Below are positions 52,775 to 62,700 of a stretch of 64,000 nt of DNA, in pieces (position 1 is the first letter of the stretch; every line of letters begins with the position of its first letter). Both the position numbers and the translations under genes were made by a program. The notes below the pieces were generated by a model. That model did no database searches. It was not told the DNA's origin and saw only the letters and a program-made list of their open reading frames with translations. The DNA lies in NCBI RefSeq assembly GCF_014595955.1, contig NZ_JABVCF010000010.1, positions 186,001 through 250,000 of the forward strand, read 5' to 3'. The stretch is from Pseudaminobacter soli (ex Zhang et al. 2022). GTDB taxonomy: Bacteria > Pseudomonadota > Alphaproteobacteria > Rhizobiales > Rhizobiaceae.

Positions 52775-54753
52775 TGCGATGCTGCCGCGACAGCGGTCCT
52801 GGCTTTTCGCGATGGCGCGCCGACCCGCAGGCGGCGATCCGTCAGCGAAACGGCGGCGCCGATCATCATGACAAGTCCGCCCAGCCAGATCAGCGTGACC
52901 AGAGGCTTCCACCAGACTCGTACGACCATGCCCCCGTTGGACGTCGCATCGCCGAGCGAGACATAGAGCTGGCTGAGGCCGAGCGTCAGGATACCGGCTT
53001 CGGTGGTCGGCATCTGGCGCGCCGTGTAAAGCCGCTTGGCCGAGCTGATTTCGCCCAGTGTCCGGCCGTCCTTGGCGAAGACGAACTGCGCTCGGGTCTC
53101 CGTGTAGTTCGGCCCGCGCACCGGCGCGACGCCTTCGAAGCGCAGCGAGCGGCCGTCGATATCAGCCACGTCGCCCGGCTTCATGACGGTGATGTGCTCG
53201 CTCTGGAAGGCCAGCGTAGCGGCGATGCCCAGCGTGGTGAGACCGACGCCCATATGCGCCAGCGCCGTGCCAAAGACGGAACGCGGCAGGCCTGCCAGAC
53301 GGCGCATCGAGACGCCGAGCGGGGCGGTTCCGAGGGCTGACTTCTGGGCGAGATCGGTGAGCGCACCCAGCACCATCCAGGCGGCAAGCCCCACCCCGAG
53401 TGCAGCGAAGACCGTCACCCGGTCAACGACGAGCCAAGTGACGAGCATGGCGAGCAGAGCGCCGCCGAAAGCCGCCATGAGCCGCTGGGCGGCTGCGTAG
53501 ACGTCTCCCCGCTTCCAGGCGAGCAGCGGCCCGAAGGGGATGAGCACGAGCAGCGGCAGCATCAATGGGCCGAAGGTGAGATTGAAGAAGGGCGCGCCGA
53601 CGGAGATCTTGTCGCCGGTCACCGCCTCCAGCACCAGCGGATAGAGCGTGCCGACGAGCACGGTCGCGGTGGCCGTCGTCAGGAACAGGTTGTTGAGGAC
53701 CAGGGCGCCTTCGCGCGAGATCGGATGGAAGATGCCGCCGGCGGTCAGGCTGCCGGCCCGCCAGGCAAAGAGCGACAGCGATCCGCCGATGAAGACCACC
53801 AGGATCGCCAGGATGAAGACGCCGCGCGTCGGGTCGGTGGCGAACGCATGCACGGAGGTCAGCACGCCGGAGCGGACGAGGAAGGTGCCGAGCAAGGAGA
53901 GCGAGAACGTCAGGATGGCGAGCAGCACGGTCCAGATCTTCAGGGCCGAGCGCTTCTCCATGACGATCGCCGAATGCAGAAGCGCGGTGCCCGCCAACCA
54001 GGGCATGAAGGAGGCGTTCTCCACCGGGTCCCAGAACCAGAACCCGCCCCAGCCGAGCTCGTAATAAGCCCAGTAGGAGCCCATCGCGATGCCGCCGGTC
54101 AGGAACATCCAGGCGGCAAGCGTCCAGGGCCGTACCCATCGCGCCCAGGCCGCGTCGACGCGTCCGTCAATCAGCGCCGCGACCGCGAAGGAGAAGCAGA
54201 CCGAGAAGCCGACATAGCCGAGATAGAGCAACGGCGGATGGATCGCGAGACCGATGTCCTGCAGGATCGGGTTGAGGTCGCGCCCCTCGAACGGCGCCGG
54301 ATCAAGGCGTGCGAAGGGATTGGATGTAGTCAGGATGAACATCAGGAATGCCGCGCCGATCCAGCCCTGGACGGCAAGCACGTTCGCCCGCAGCGTCGCC
54401 GGCAGATTGCGGCCGAAGGCTGCGACCAGAGCGCCGAAAAAGGTGAGGATCAGCACCCACAGGAGCATGGAGCCTTCGTGATTGCCCCATGTGCCGGTCA
54501 CCTTGTAGAGCATCGGCTTCAGCGAATGGGAGTTCTCCCAGACATTGGCGACCGAGAAGTCGGACTGAATGTAAGTTGCCGTCAGCGCCGCGAACGCGAT
54601 GCCGACGAGCGCGAATCCGGCCAGGGCGACCGGGCCGCCCACCGCCATCAGCCGCATCTCGCCGATGCGTGCGCCGGCGAGCGGCACAACGGATTGCACC
54701 AACGCCAGCGCAAAGGCGAGTACGAGAGCGAAGTGGCCGGCTTCGACTATCAT
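52771..54753 (-). CDS. ccmF: Cytochrome c haem lyase subunit CcmF (CycK)
   Basis: A large integral membrane protein (660 aa, about 13-15 helices) that ligates haem to apocytochrome c together with CcmH and CcmI. The tryptophan-rich haem-handling WWD domain is visible near residue 235 ([20 protein letters not shown]), and conserved histidines lie nearby ([11 protein letters not shown]). ATG 54753 is one base past the ccmE stop region, so the genes are tightly packed. Confidence 0.96.
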   Translation of the reverse strand: MIVEAGHFALVLAFALALVQSVVPLAGARIGEMRLMAVGGPVALAGFALVGIAFAALTATYIQSDFSVANVWENSHSLKPMLYKVTGTWGNHEGSMLLWVLILTFFGALVAAFGRNLPATLRANVLAVQGWIGAAFLMFILTTSNPFARLDPAPFEGRDLNPILQDIGLAIHPPLLYLGYVGFSVCFSFAVAALIDGRVDAAWARWVRPWTLAAWMFLTGGIAMGSYWAYYELGWGGFWFWDPVENASFMPWLAGTALLHSAIVMEKRSALKIWTVLLAILTFSLSLLGTFLVRSGVLTSVHAFATDPTRGVFILAILVVFIGGSLSLFAWRAGSLTAGGIFHPISREGALVLNNLFLTTATATVLVGTLYPLVLEAVTGDKISVGAPFFNLTFGPLMLPLLVLIPFGPLLAWKRGDVYAAAQRLMAAFGGALLAMLVTWLVVDRVTVFAALGVGLAAWMVLGALTDLAQKSALGTAPLGVSMRRLAGLPRSVFGTALAHMGVGLTTLGIAATLAFQSEHITVMKPGDVADIDGRSLRFEGVAPVRGPNYTETRAQFVFAKDGRTLGEISSAKRLYTARQMPTTEAGILTLGLSQLYVSLGDATSNGGMVVRVWWKPLVTLIWLGGLVMMIGAAVSLTDRRLRVGAPSRKARTAVAAASQ

Positions 54754-54754
54754 G

Positions 54755-55207
54755 TCACGACCCCGACTTCGCCGGCTGGTCCTGCCACACGCCCTTTTCC
54801 TTCAGGCTGTCGGCGACTTCCTTCGGCATGTAGTTCTCGTCATGCTTGGCAAGCACCGTGTCGGCGGCGAACACGCCGTCGGGCCGCATCGTCCCTTCGG
54901 TGATCACACCCTGCCCCTCCCGGAACAGGTCCGGAAGGATGCCGACATAAGTGACCGGAACGGATTTTTCGCTGTCGGTCACCGAGAAAGAAACCTGCGT
55001 TCCCTCCCCGCGCTTTACCGTGCCCGCCTCGACGAGGCCGCCCAGCCTGATGCGCTGTCCCGGCTGCAGCGTCGTCGCCTGCAGTTCGGTTGGCATGTAG
55101 AAGAAAGAGGCCTTCTGCCCTAGCGCATAGAAGGTGAGCCCTGTCGCGGCGCCGAGGAAGGCCAACCCTGCTGCGATGACGGACAGTCTTTTCTGCTTGC
55201 GTGTCAT
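54755..55207 (-). CDS. ccmE: Haem chaperone CcmE (CycJ)
   Basis: A periplasmic haem carrier of 150 aa with N-terminal anchor (LSVIAAGLAFLGAATGLTFY). The haem-binding histidine is in VLAKHDENYMP near residue 122, followed by the conserved tyrosine. GQRIRLGGLVEAGTVKR and VPVTYVGILPDLFREGQG build the beta-barrel. Part of the cycHJKL operon, between ccmI and ccmF. Confidence 0.96.
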   Translation of the reverse strand: MTRKQKRLSVIAAGLAFLGAATGLTFYALGQKASFFYMPTELQATTLQPGQRIRLGGLVEAGTVKRGEGTQVSFSVTDSEKSVPVTYVGILPDLFREGQGVITEGTMRPDGVFAADTVLAKHDENYMPKEVADSLKEKGVWQDQPAKSGS

Positions 55208-55237
55208 TTGCCGTTCAACCCGCCCGCTCGCGCCTGT

Positions 55238-56377
55238 TCATTGCGCCAAAGCCAAACCCAGAGAGGCAGCGAGCGACAGCAGCCGCTTCCCGTCCTCGCT
55301 GCTGCCGTCCAATGCCTGCAGGCCCCTTCCGAGCGCGTCCTTGGCCTCGTCTGTTCTGCCGAGCGCTGCGTAGGAACGCACGAGGCGAATCCAGCCCTCC
55401 GGGTCCTGCGGATTCTGCCTCAGCTTCGCATCGAGGCCTTCCACCATGGAGTTTATCATGGCGGCGCGATCGGTGTCCGACATCGCCGCGGCCGCATCGA
55501 TCTGGTCCTGCGTCGGTCCTGGCTGAGCTTCACCCCTCGCCACCGCGATGCGTCGCTCCGCTTCGGCGATCGCGTCCCGCGCGGCGCCACGCCAGGGGCT
55601 CTCGGCCGGCAGGTCCTGAAGCATCTTGCGCCAGGCGGTCGCCGCGTCCTCGAGCTTCCCCTCCTGGGCATCCGCGGTCGCCAGATAGAACCGTGCCTTG
55701 GGATCCTTCGTGTCGAGTTCGGCGGCCTTCGCAAAAGCCGCGCGTGCCTCCGCCGTCACGATCCCCCCGGCCGCACCGGCGATTGCCTCGCCGAGACCGC
55801 TGAGGCGCGCGGGCGTCTCTCCCTCCAGCCGAATCGAGCTGCGATATGCTGCGACCGAATCGGCGAAGCGCCCGGTGCGCAGATAGACAGGTGCGAGCAC
55901 GTCCCACCCCCGACCGTCTTCCGGGTTTGACGCGAGATGGGATTCGGCGCGTGCGACCAATTCCTCGATCGAGCTCTTCGCAGGATCGGCTCCGAGCCGG
56001 GCGCTAAGCGGCTGCGCAGGCAAAGCGGGGGAGCCGATCGCAGCATAGAGCCCCCAACTCACGAGCGGCACTGCGAGAACCGCTCCGGTGGCAATGACGG
56101 GCACCAGAGACCGCTTCCGTAACGCCTCTTTCGTCCCATCGTCTCGCGATGCGATCTTCAGGATGCGCCGTCCGATCTCGGCACGGGCCTCCTCGGCCTC
56201 GGCTGCGCCGATCAACCCACGCGCGGCATCACGCTCCAGTTCCTTCAACTGGTCCTTGTAGACTTCGATATCATGATCGCGTTCGCCCACGGCGCGACGC
56301 CGCGGGCTCGCCAGGGGAACGATCACCGCCAGGCTTGCAGCCAGCGTCAGCAGCGCGGCAATGATCCAGAACAGCAT
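55238..56377 (-). CDS. ccmI: Cytochrome c maturation TPR protein CcmI (CycH)
   Basis: First gene of the ccm operon; a 379-residue apocytochrome chaperone. Two membrane helices at the N-terminus (FWIIAALLTLAASLAVIVPLA; VIATGAVLAVPLVSWGLY near 98) flank a cytoplasmic leucine-zipper-like loop (YKDQLKELERD). The C-terminal region holds TPR motifs (NPEDGRGWDVLAPVYLRTGR near 155; DPEGWIRLVRSYAALGRTDE near 325). ATG 56377 was set by MLFWIIA, as in homologues. Confidence 0.93.
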   Translation of the reverse strand: MLFWIIAALLTLAASLAVIVPLASPRRRAVGERDHDIEVYKDQLKELERDAARGLIGAAEAEEARAEIGRRILKIASRDDGTKEALRKRSLVPVIATGAVLAVPLVSWGLYAAIGSPALPAQPLSARLGADPAKSSIEELVARAESHLASNPEDGRGWDVLAPVYLRTGRFADSVAAYRSSIRLEGETPARLSGLGEAIAGAAGGIVTAEARAAFAKAAELDTKDPKARFYLATADAQEGKLEDAATAWRKMLQDLPAESPWRGAARDAIAEAERRIAVARGEAQPGPTQDQIDAAAAMSDTDRAAMINSMVEGLDAKLRQNPQDPEGWIRLVRSYAALGRTDEAKDALGRGLQALDGSSEDGKRLLSLAASLGLALAQ

Positions 56378-56456
56378 GAGCCTTCCATTACCCGCCCCAG
56401 CGGAATGTGCCAATTCGCCAACGCTGCGGCTGATTGACCGTCGGCCGGGGCACTCC

Positions 56457-56873
56457 TCAACTCAGCGTTGCCCAGCTTCCGTCCACGTTCCGGCATGCCG
56501 TGCCGCGGGCGGTCCGGGTGGTGCCGTTAATCACTACGCGGTGCGTGTACTGCCGGCAATCCTGCGACCCTACCCTATATGGTTGTGCCGCAACAACATC
56601 GCCAGAGCGGCCCGCACGGTCGCCGCTCCAGGTAACTGCCTGGCCACTCGGCGTGTATTCAAGTGCGCGATACTCTGCTTCGAGCGCCTTCTTCCGGTCG
56701 CCAGAGCCGAACCCCTCGCCCAGCGAGCCGGTGATGAGGCCGCCCACCATTCTGGCGTTTCCGCCGGTCGGCCTAGGCGTGGCGGGACTCGAGTCCCCGG
56801 TCTTGGTCCCGGACATGGTCGTGCAGCCGGACACGGCCACCAGACCGGCAAGAAGCATCGTACGAAACTTCAT
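56457..56873 (-). CDS. RT0821/Lpp0805-like surface lipoprotein
   Basis: A 138-residue outer-membrane-type lipoprotein. The lipobox LVAVSGC is at residues 10-16, so Cys16 would be lipidated. The rest matches the 17-kDa surface antigen/RT0821 family: an Ala/Gly segment (ARMVGGLITGSLGEGFGSGD) and the AYRALEYTPSGQAVTWSGD pattern, ending in GTACRNVDGSW. ATG 56873 lies at MKFRTMLLAG. Between ccmI and feuQ on the same strand; the role is unknown, probably envelope structure. Confidence 0.85.
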   Translation of the reverse strand: MKFRTMLLAGLVAVSGCTTMSGTKTGDSSPATPRPTGGNARMVGGLITGSLGEGFGSGDRKKALEAEYRALEYTPSGQAVTWSGDRAGRSGDVVAAQPYRVGSQDCRQYTHRVVINGTTRTARGTACRNVDGSWATLS

Positions 56874-56973
56874 ATCCACCACCGATGGAAGCCGCGTGCC
56901 GAGCACCGGACGCCGCAATAGGATTGTTGTTTGGCCGAAATCGGGCCCGCCTACCGCCCCTGCTCCGGCTCAT

Positions 56974-58389
56974 CTACTGAACACTGCGTAGCAAGACAAC
57001 TGCCTTCAGGCCGCCCAGCGAGGAGCGGCCCAGTTCCAGCGTGCCGCCATACTCCCTTACCAGGTCGGAAACGATCGCGAGCCCCAGGCCAGTCCCCGGC
57101 TTGGTCTCGTCCAGCCGCTTTCCGCGCTGCAGCGCCTCGCGCGCCTTCTCGTCGGGGATACCGGGACCGTCATCTTCGATCGCGATCGCGAACATCGGAT
57201 GAGCATCGCGAGCGGCAGGCGCAACCACAACCGAAACCCGCCCCCTCGCCCACTTTATGGCGTTTTCCAGGAGATTGCCGACGATCTCTTCCAGATCCTC
57301 GCCTTCGCCGGCGAAGACCACTTCGGCTGCGGGCGGAGCATAGGTGAGGTCGATCCCGCTGTTCAGCTTGGACATGACGCGCACCATCCGCTCCAGCAGC
57401 GGGCGCAACGGCGTCCGATAGACGACACTGTCGCGCTGCGCCGCTATCCGGGCGCGCTGCAGATAGTGTTCCAACTGGCTCTGCATAGCGGTCGCCTGTT
57501 CGGCGATGATCCGGCCCCTTTCATCCCCCATCGACCTTGCCTCGTTTAGGAGGACTGCGAGCGGCGTCTTGAGCGAGTGCGCAAGGTTGCCGACCTGCGT
57601 GCGCGACCGCTCCACGATCCGGCGATTGTTCTCGATCAGCGCGTTGGTTTCGTTGGCCAGCGGTGCGATCTCGCTCGGAAAACTTCCGCCGAGGCGCTGG
57701 GCCGTGCCCTCGCGCACCTTTGCAAGCGCTTCGCGGACCCGCGCGAGCGGCCGCAGTCCCAGCAGGATGACCGCCGCGTTGATGACGATGGTGCCGAGGC
57801 CGAACAGAGAGAGATAGGTGAAGAGCTGCCACTGGAAATTGGCGATCTCGGCCTCGAGTTCGCTGCGGTTTCCCATTACCCGGAACCGCGCCACCCGATT
57901 GAGGGTGTCGAGCACGAACTCGTTCTCGATGACCTCGAGGTCCTCGCCGGCGATGCCCCGGGTCCGGTAGGTGCGTTGGAAGCTCACGTCGAACGGCACC
58001 TCGGCCGTCGTCGGCGAGGGTATGGGCCCCATCATCGACAGGGATCTCAATTCACCCGTGAGCCCTCGCGAAAGCGGCTCGACCGACCAGTACCAGCCCG
58101 ATTGCGGCTCGGAGAACCGCAAGTCGCCGAGGTCGGGAGACCCGGTCAGCGATCCGTTCGCGGAAACACCGACAGAGCCGATGAGATTGAAGAGATGCGC
58201 CGACAGAAGGCTTTCGAAGCCGCGCTCGCTGGTCTGGCGGTAGAGCGCAACGATCACGCTGAAGATGATGATCAGGGTGACGATCACCCAGATCGTGGAT
58301 AGAGCGACTACCCGGGCCGCCAGGGAGCGGGGCGTGAGCTTCGGAAGCCAGCGTCCCCAAAAATGCTCCGTGCCCGAGATGCTTGTCAC
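56974..58389 (-). CDS. feuQ: Sensor histidine kinase, FeuQ-like
   Basis: A 471-residue membrane kinase beside feuP. Helices lie at about 30-50 (VALSTIWVIVTLIIIFSVIVALY) and 195-215, the acceptor histidine is in NLAHSLKTPLAVLLNEA near 273, and the ATPase core ends with GTGLGLAIVSDLVREYG. It starts at GTG 58389, overlapping the feuP stop by 4 bases. In Sinorhizobium meliloti FeuQ-FeuP controls cyclic-glucan export genes and osmoadaptation; the gene order here suggests orthology. Confidence 0.85.
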   Translation of the reverse strand: MTSISGTEHFWGRWLPKLTPRSLAARVVALSTIWVIVTLIIIFSVIVALYRQTSERGFESLLSAHLFNLIGSVGVSANGSLTGSPDLGDLRFSEPQSGWYWSVEPLSRGLTGELRSLSMMGPIPSPTTAEVPFDVSFQRTYRTRGIAGEDLEVIENEFVLDTLNRVARFRVMGNRSELEAEIANFQWQLFTYLSLFGLGTIVINAAVILLGLRPLARVREALAKVREGTAQRLGGSFPSEIAPLANETNALIENNRRIVERSRTQVGNLAHSLKTPLAVLLNEARSMGDERGRIIAEQATAMQSQLEHYLQRARIAAQRDSVVYRTPLRPLLERMVRVMSKLNSGIDLTYAPPAAEVVFAGEGEDLEEIVGNLLENAIKWARGRVSVVVAPAARDAHPMFAIAIEDDGPGIPDEKAREALQRGKRLDETKPGTGLGLAIVSDLVREYGGTLELGRSSLGGLKAVVLLRSVQ

Positions 58390-59051
58390 GCCTCCGGCTC
58401 TCGGATGCGATAGCCGAGTCCGCGCACGGTCTCGATCATGTCGATGCCCATCTTCTTGCGAAGCCGGCCGACAAATACCTCGATCGTGTTGGAATCCCGG
58501 TCGAAATCCTGGTCATAGAGATGCTCGACCAGTTCGGTGCGCGACACGACCTGGCCCATGTGATGCATCAGGTAGGCGAGCAGCCGAAATTCGTGCGAGG
58601 TGAGCTTCAGGGGCGTGCCGTTTATGTCGGCCCTCGACGCTTTGGTGTCCAGCCTGAGCGGCCCGCAGATCAGTTCCGACGAGGCGTGTCCTGCGGCCCG
58701 CCGTATCAGCGCGCGGACCCGGGCAAGGACCTCCTCGATGTGGAACGGCTTGGTAACGTAGTCGTCCGCGCCCGCATCGATACCGGCGACCTTGTCGCTC
58801 CAACGGTCGCGCGCGGTCAGGATCAGCACCGGCATCTTGCGTCCGTCACGACGCCAGCGTTCGACCACGCTGATCCCGTCCATCTGAGGGAGCCCGACAT
58901 CGAGCACGACCGCGTCATAGGGCTCGGTGTCGCCGAGGAAATGCCCCTCTTCGCCATCCCAGGCCTTGTCGACGGCATAACCCGCGTCGCTCAAGGCTTG
59001 GGTCAGTTGCCGATTGAGATCCTTGTCATCCTCGACGACGAGTATTCGCAT
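58386..59051 (-). CDS. feuP: Response regulator, FeuP-like
   Basis: An OmpR-type regulator of 221 aa. The receiver has VVEDDKDLN at the start, phosphoacceptor in AVVLDVGLPQMDG near 51 and the lysine in DYVTKPFHIEEV near 101; the winged helix occupies about 125-221 (TSHEFRLLAYLMHHMGQVVSRTEL). Downstream feuQ overlaps by 4 bases. Upstream, on the same strand, lies a FeuN-like gene. The identity as FeuP rests on family plus context. Confidence 0.87.
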   Translation of the reverse strand: MRILVVEDDKDLNRQLTQALSDAGYAVDKAWDGEEGHFLGDTEPYDAVVLDVGLPQMDGISVVERWRRDGRKMPVLILTARDRWSDKVAGIDAGADDYVTKPFHIEEVLARVRALIRRAAGHASSELICGPLRLDTKASRADINGTPLKLTSHEFRLLAYLMHHMGQVVSRTELVEHLYDQDFDRDSNTIEVFVGRLRKKMGIDMIETVRGLGYRIREPEA

Positions 59052-59113
59052 GGAATCATCCGATGAAAGGATCTCAACCTACCCGACTATTCGGCAGGAG
59101 GAAGGCGAAGTAG

Positions 59114-59401
59114 TCATTCCAGCGGCACGACCACTTCGCGCCGGCGGGGGCGCTGGCCGTCCTTGCCGGGCACCAGTACGACAATGACGCATACGGCACG
59201 CCCACCCTGCTTGGATTGGCTGGCGCGCGCCAGCGTGCCGCCGTTCTGCGCAGCAACCTGCTGTCCGACCGCATAGCAGTCGGAGCGCACGAGAAGCGTC
59301 GCCTCTTCGAAGCTGGGTTTTGCCAGGCCCGGCATCGCGGCCTCTGCCTGCGGCACCAGGAAGGACACCGCGAGCAGCGCCGCGAAGAACGATCGGAGCA
59401 T
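59114..59401 (-). CDS. feuN: FeuN-like small periplasmic modulator of FeuPQ
   Basis: A 95-residue secreted protein with signal peptide (MLRSFFAALLAVSFLVPQAEA). Two cysteines (RSDCYAVG and AVCVIVV) can form one disulfide. It lies directly upstream of the feuP-like gene, the position of feuN in Sinorhizobium, where the small FeuN protein inhibits FeuQ signalling. The start may be ATG 59419. The sequence resembles FeuN by size, export signal and context only. Confidence 0.7.
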   Translation of the reverse strand: MLRSFFAALLAVSFLVPQAEAAMPGLAKPSFEEATLLVRSDCYAVGQQVAAQNGGTLARASQSKQGGRAVCVIVVLVPGKDGQRPRRREVVVPLE

Positions 59402-59484
59402 GTCGGAACACCGTTTCATGAGAGCGTTATTGCCCAACCGGTCTGAACGCCGAATGAATGGTTTTGCTCGATTTCGTTCTGCCC

Positions 59485-59691
59485 TCAACCTATGCGCGAC
59501 TTCGCGACCAGTCGCCCGATCAACGCCACGATGCCCGCAATCGCCGTTGCCGCCTGCAGCAGGGCGTCGGCCATCTCCGACTCGTGGAAACCGTCGAGTG
59601 GAACGCCGAACAAGCCGCAGAGCGCCATCAGGACGGTGACAATCGCTGCCCAGACCGTGCGGGACGAATACCATGGTTTGACGCTGGTCAT
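59485..59691 (-). CDS. Holin-like small membrane protein next to the GTA module
   Basis: A 68-residue protein with two membrane helices (TVWAAIVTVLMALCGLFGV; LLQAATAIAGIVALIGRLVA) separated by a short polar turn, ending in KSRIG. The size and two-helix layout fit phage holins, and it abuts the large GTA tail gene on the same strand. Holins release phage or GTA particles with an endolysin; function is inferred from form and place. Confidence 0.65.
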   Translation of the reverse strand: MTSVKPWYSSRTVWAAIVTVLMALCGLFGVPLDGFHESEMADALLQAATAIAGIVALIGRLVAKSRIG

Positions 59692-59789
59692 GTCTAGTCC
59701 TTTCAGAGGGTGGAGGGGGGTTGGAAAGCGGATTCACTTGGTCAGGAAGGCACTCAGCGGGGGGGCCGGTGCAGACCAACTTTCTCCGG

Positions 59790-62700
59790 TCAGAGCTCGA
59801 ACCGTCGTATCGCGGGAAGCCCCCAACCCGCTGCCAGGCTGAGTTGGCGTATCGTCACCTCCAACGCAGCCGGAACTCCGCCGAAGTCGGCGACCAGCCC
59901 GGGCCCGGTGTAGACATAGCTCGGGCTGCCTACCGTCGCTGACCGCAGGACGTTGCCGCCTACCGCCGAGATATCGATCCGGTATTCCTCCCGCTCCTCG
60001 CCGAGCGGGATTTCAGCCGCTGCCCAGTCGTCCGCGTCGACACGGCTGCGCCGCACCCAGGACAGAATCAGGTCGCCGCCCGCCTGCTTGCGGCATCTGA
60101 GGTGCACGGGGGATAGCGGCAGCCTGGCTCGAACCCCGCCGACCGCCGGCTGGCGAACAAAAGTTTTATCGGAAACGACGGTACCCGACGGCCCAGCCTT
60201 CCAGTTGAGGGCCAGTCCGATCTCGCCGGGCAACAGCCCCGCCGGCCGCACGTCGGCGTCGAGAATGACGAACGGGGCGCCGATGGCCGCGCCCAGCGCC
60301 ATCGCGTCGCCTGTTCCGAGTTGGCCCCGAAGCAGGCCTTGCAACTGCCAGGTGCCCGGCTCCATCTCCTCGGCCGACCGGAACTGCAGCACCTCCCATG
60401 CGCCGCCATTGGACCGTAACGCCGCGGCGTTCGCGCCATTGCAGAGTTGCAGCCTGCTGACGCTTTCCACCGCCGCGTCATAGAGCGCGACCACAAGAGA
60501 GGCGGAGCGGTCCACCCTGCCTTCGAAGCCGCCTGGCGGAAGTGCTTCGGCCAGTTCGCCGATACGCGCTGCACGGTCAATCATGGCACGCAGGGTAAAG
60601 CCGGTCGTCTCCGGCGAGGCGAGCACCGCCTGCCGCTTCCACGGCTTCTGCCAGGCCGCGACCCGGAACTGCTCCTCGGCTGCTGCTTTGCCCGTCATGG
60701 TCGGCAGGTCAAGGAACAGGACATGCGGCGTTCCGGCGTGGATCGGTTGCACTGCCGGCGGATCGTACAGCACAGGCACCGAGGCCGAGGGCGCGGTGCG
60801 ATCGATGCGCCGAGCCTTCAGCCGCCGCACCAGCCCGTCCTCGACATCGGTGACGAGGAACTCCGATCCGCCCGCTTCGGGCAGCGTGATCACCGCCCCA
60901 GGCTCCAGGCCCGGCTTATAGCTCGCCACCGCAAACGAGACGGACTCCCGTTCCGCCCATACGCGCTGGTGCCAATCGGCAATGAAAGCCGTCCCCTGCT
61001 CGCGCTCGAGCACGCCGGGAAAGCTCAGCGTCCGCTGCAGCCTGCCAGCAGCATCTGCGCGGACGCTGCGCACCGCGCCGGTCTGAAATCCGATCAGATG
61101 ATCGCGGAAGACCAGCACGACTTCCGCAGGCAGGTCATGATCGGGGGTGCGGACCCTCTCTATGGTCGCGCCGCGATCGTCTACGACCATCTCCTCGATC
61201 TCGACCGGCTCGATCGAGCGCGCCCTCGCCGAGCGGAAGATCAGTCCTTCCGCCGTCTCGCAGACCGCGAGGCCATAGAGGCCAACAAGCGGCTCCAGGG
61301 CAGCGCGTGCCGAGCCCGGCTCATCGACGACGTAGCCCTGCAGCGTGCCGTCTGCTTCCGCCACATCCGCGCGCGGCAGCCCATGGTCGGCGAGGATTGC
61401 GTTGGTCAGCGAACCCAGGTCGGGGGCTTCCAGCCGGCCATTCAGCCAATGGCCGAGGCGCCAGTTCTCACCGTCGGACCAGGTATTGCTCTGGAGCGGG
61501 AAGGCGGGAAAGGGACGCGCATCCCAGCACCATACATAGGTCCGCTCATGCTCCACCATGCGCCCGCCATAGACGGGCGAGACCGGATTTTCCGCAGGGT
61601 CAAAGGTAGGACTAGCCGGATCCCAATGTGCCGCATGCGCCTCCAGGAATCGCCTTGGCGCGAGATCGTTTCGCCCGCCGCTGGAGAAGTAGGGCGTGAA
61701 GCTTTCGCTCGACTTCGGATCGACGAAGACGTTGGGCTGGTTAGGCCCCTTGTCGACCGCCGGGCAGCCGAGTTCGGTGAACCAGATCGGCTTTCCACCG
61801 GGCACCCACTCCGTCGGCGGAGCAAGCTCGACGCCACTTACGCGGTTGAAATGCTGGTTCGACCACCAGCCGGCGAGATCCTTGTACCGAAAGATCCAGT
61901 GCTTGCCGTAGGCGCCGTCCGTGATCGGCGAACGCAGCCGCGCCTGCCGATCCGCGAAGCTGGCATAGTACCAGTCGAACCCCTCGCCCGAATTGATCGC
62001 GTTGCGCAGCGCTCCCGGATCATAGGGACCGCTCGCACCATCCGGATTGCCGCCGTGGTAATCGGCGTCGCGCCAGTCGGACAGCGGCATGTAATTGTCG
62101 ATGCCGACGGCGCTTATCGACGAACGTGCCCAGAGCGGATCGAGATGAAAGAACACGTCTCCCGATCCGTCTGTCGGCTGATGCCCGAAATACTCCGACC
62201 AGTCGGCGCCATACGAGACGGCTGTTTTCGCGCCAAGCAGGTCCTTCACTTGGTCGGCCAGTTCGCAGAGCACCTCAACGAAGGGAAAGGCGTTCGTCTC
62301 GTCCCGCAGAGTGGAGACGCCGCGCATCTCGGATCCGATAAGGAACGTATCCACTCCGCCGGCGGCCTGCGCCAGATACGCATAGTGGAGAACCAGCCGC
62401 CGGAAGCCCCAGTCAGCCGCCGGGCCTGAAAACACCACTGTCGAGGCACCGGCTGAAAAGTCGCCGGGCGCCGCCGAGCCGCAGAAGGCCTCCACCTGGG
62501 AGCGCGCGGCCGCAGTTTTGTCTGCGCTTGCAAGCCGGCTCGGACCGGGAAAGCAGGTGATTCGCCCGCGCCAGGGGTAGGGCGCTTGTGCATCGCCGCC
62601 GTAGGGGTCAGGCAGACTGTTGCCCGGCGCGATATCCATCATCAGGAACGGGTAGAGCGTCACCTTGAGACCACGCGAGCGGATCTCGGCGATCGCTGCC

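Noticed and set aside
60447-62429. A 660-codon plus-strand frame opposite the GTA tail gene
   Set aside because: Its product is Arg/His-rich with no domain, while the minus-strand frame encodes a recognisable 1297-residue protein.
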